A DNA stretch of 6,091 nt. Origin: an uncultured Clostridia bacterium (lineage in GTDB: Bacteria > Bacillota > Clostridia > Christensenellales > UBA1242). This document shows, piece by piece, positions 5,376-6,091 of the stretch (position 1 is the first letter of the stretch; every line of letters begins with the position of its first letter). The position numbers and the translations under genes were made by a program. The DNA lies in NCBI GenBank assembly GCA_905236445.1, contig CAJOPQ010000153.1, positions 1 to 6,091 on the forward strand. Direction: 5' to 3'. A model generated the notes under the pieces. The model had not been told where the DNA came from and made no database searches. It saw only the letters and a program-made list of their open reading frames with translations.

Positions 5376-6068
5376 TTAAATAGTAGCATATTTATCAACA
5401 TCAAACACTTTCCAAGGAACAGCATCTGTAGGTGGAACGGAGACAAATGTCATCACCTTCTTAGTTGTTGGGTGTTGGAACTTAATTTTGTATGCCCAAA
5501 GAGCTAAGTTGTGTCCTTTGGCAAGAGTATCTCCACCATACCTAACATCTCCATACACAGGATTGCCAATATGCTTGAATTGTACTCTTATCTGATGACT
5601 TCTACCTGTAACTAAGTTAACTTTAACCAAAGTCACCTTATCTTTTTTGTCTAGCACCTTATAGTTTAGTTCTGCGTACTTGGCTCCAGTTGTTAACTCT
5701 GGAACAACTGCAACTGTGTTCGTTCGTGCATTTTTCTTAAGATAATTTTTTAGAGTTCCACTAGCCTCTTTTACTTCACCGTTTACCACAGCAAGATAAG
5801 ACTTCTCGAAATCTTTAGTCGCAATACTCTCAGATAGTCTTGCAGCCGCTTTGCTGGTTTTGGCAAAAATCATAAGGCCACCAGTTGGTCTATCTAATCT
5901 ATGCACCAGCCCTACATACACATTACCCTTCTTGTCATATTTTTCTCTCAAATACTTCTCTACCATATCAACCATACAAGTATCGCCAGTTATATCACTC
6001 TGTGTAGGAATATTTTGAGGCTTTATAACAACTAATATGTGATTATCTTCGTATACTACTTCTAACAT
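5376..6068 (-). CDS. RluA-family RNA pseudouridine synthase, 230 aa
   Basis: This family converts specific uridines in rRNA or tRNA to pseudouridine in the cytoplasm. The product begins directly with the catalytic domain (LEVVYEDNHILVVIKPQNIPT, 2-22) and has no N-terminal S4 RNA-binding domain, unlike RluC and RluD. The catalytic motif is HRLDRPTGGLM (56-66) with Asp59. EKSYLAVV (88-95) supplies the conserved active-site Tyr91, and TGRSHQIRVQF (154-164), NPVYGDVRYGG (169-179) and LALWAYKIKF (188-197) are the remaining family blocks. At 230 residues it has the size of the short S4-less members found in many Bacillota. The target nucleotide cannot be told from sequence. The ATG is preceded by AAAGGA (6077-6082) with eight bases between; another ATG four bases upstream is out of frame. 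The start region is complete, but the promoter lies beyond the window edge or the gene is read through from upstream. Its own terminator is at 5302-5334. Confidence 0.92.
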   Translation of the reverse strand: MLEVVYEDNHILVVIKPQNIPTQSDITGDTCMVDMVEKYLREKYDKKGNVYVGLVHRLDRPTGGLMIFAKTSKAAARLSESIATKDFEKSYLAVVNGEVKEASGTLKNYLKKNARTNTVAVVPELTTGAKYAELNYKVLDKKDKVTLVKVNLVTGRSHQIRVQFKHIGNPVYGDVRYGGDTLAKGHNLALWAYKIKFQHPTTKKVMTFVSVPPTDAVPWKVFDVDKYATI

Positions 6069-6091
6069 TCATTTTTTCCTTTGCATTAACA

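Noticed and set aside
1..6091. CRISPR arrays, tRNA or rRNA genes, insertion-sequence ends, toxin-antitoxin or defence modules
   Set aside because: I found no regularly spaced repeats, no cloverleaf or rRNA core sequences, no transposase or integrase motifs and no recognisable defence or toxin domains on either strand.

Overview
The window holds two unlike pieces of DNA. Positions 1 to roughly 630-800 look like Bacteroidales DNA: a hand count of 241-540 gives about 43% G+C, the one gene there has no Shine-Dalgarno sequence, and the only promoter-like strings fit the Bacteroidetes TTG / TAnnTTTG pattern. From about 800 to the end the DNA looks like a low-G+C Gram-positive bacterium (Bacillota, probably an uncultured gut Clostridia-like lineage): 300 bases counted at 3121-3420 give 36% G+C, genes carry AGGA-type ribosome binding sites, promoters fit TTGAAA-N17-TATAAT, and terminators are classical hairpins with U tracts. 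The Gram-positive assignment rests on protein families and signals, not on a marker gene.

Layout. 1-196: short non-coding stretch with a 20-bp-period direct repeat and a possible outward-facing Bacteroidetes promoter. 197-628 (+): a 143-residue hypothetical protein of a Bacteroidales type. 629-770: no gene and no convincing terminator; the change of DNA style falls here or just beyond. 771-2807 (-): a 678-residue membrane-anchored or secreted protein made of Ig-like/fibronectin-III-like modules. 2808-3093: divergent promoter region. 3094-3585 (+): trmL, a tRNA wobble-position 2'-O-methyltransferase. 3592-3651: two-way terminator. 3650-4330 (-): tandem OB-fold single-stranded-DNA-binding-like protein, 21 bp downstream of and probably co-transcribed with 4352-5125 (-), a membrane-anchored NodB-type polysaccharide deacetylase. 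5126-5375: promoter region and a terminator. 5376-6068 (-): RluA-family pseudouridine synthase.

The Gram-positive genes are mostly housekeeping: two RNA-modifying enzymes (trmL and the pseudouridine synthase), one cell-wall enzyme and one DNA-binding protein, with a large, probably lineage-specific surface protein at the edge. They do not form one pathway. The deacetylase indicates a peptidoglycan-containing envelope, which argues against a wall-less Mollicute.

I see no convincing new multi-gene system. The most important point for a user is the probable join near 630-800, which may be an assembly chimera or a real insertion; it affects whether the 3' end of the large surface-protein gene is genuine.
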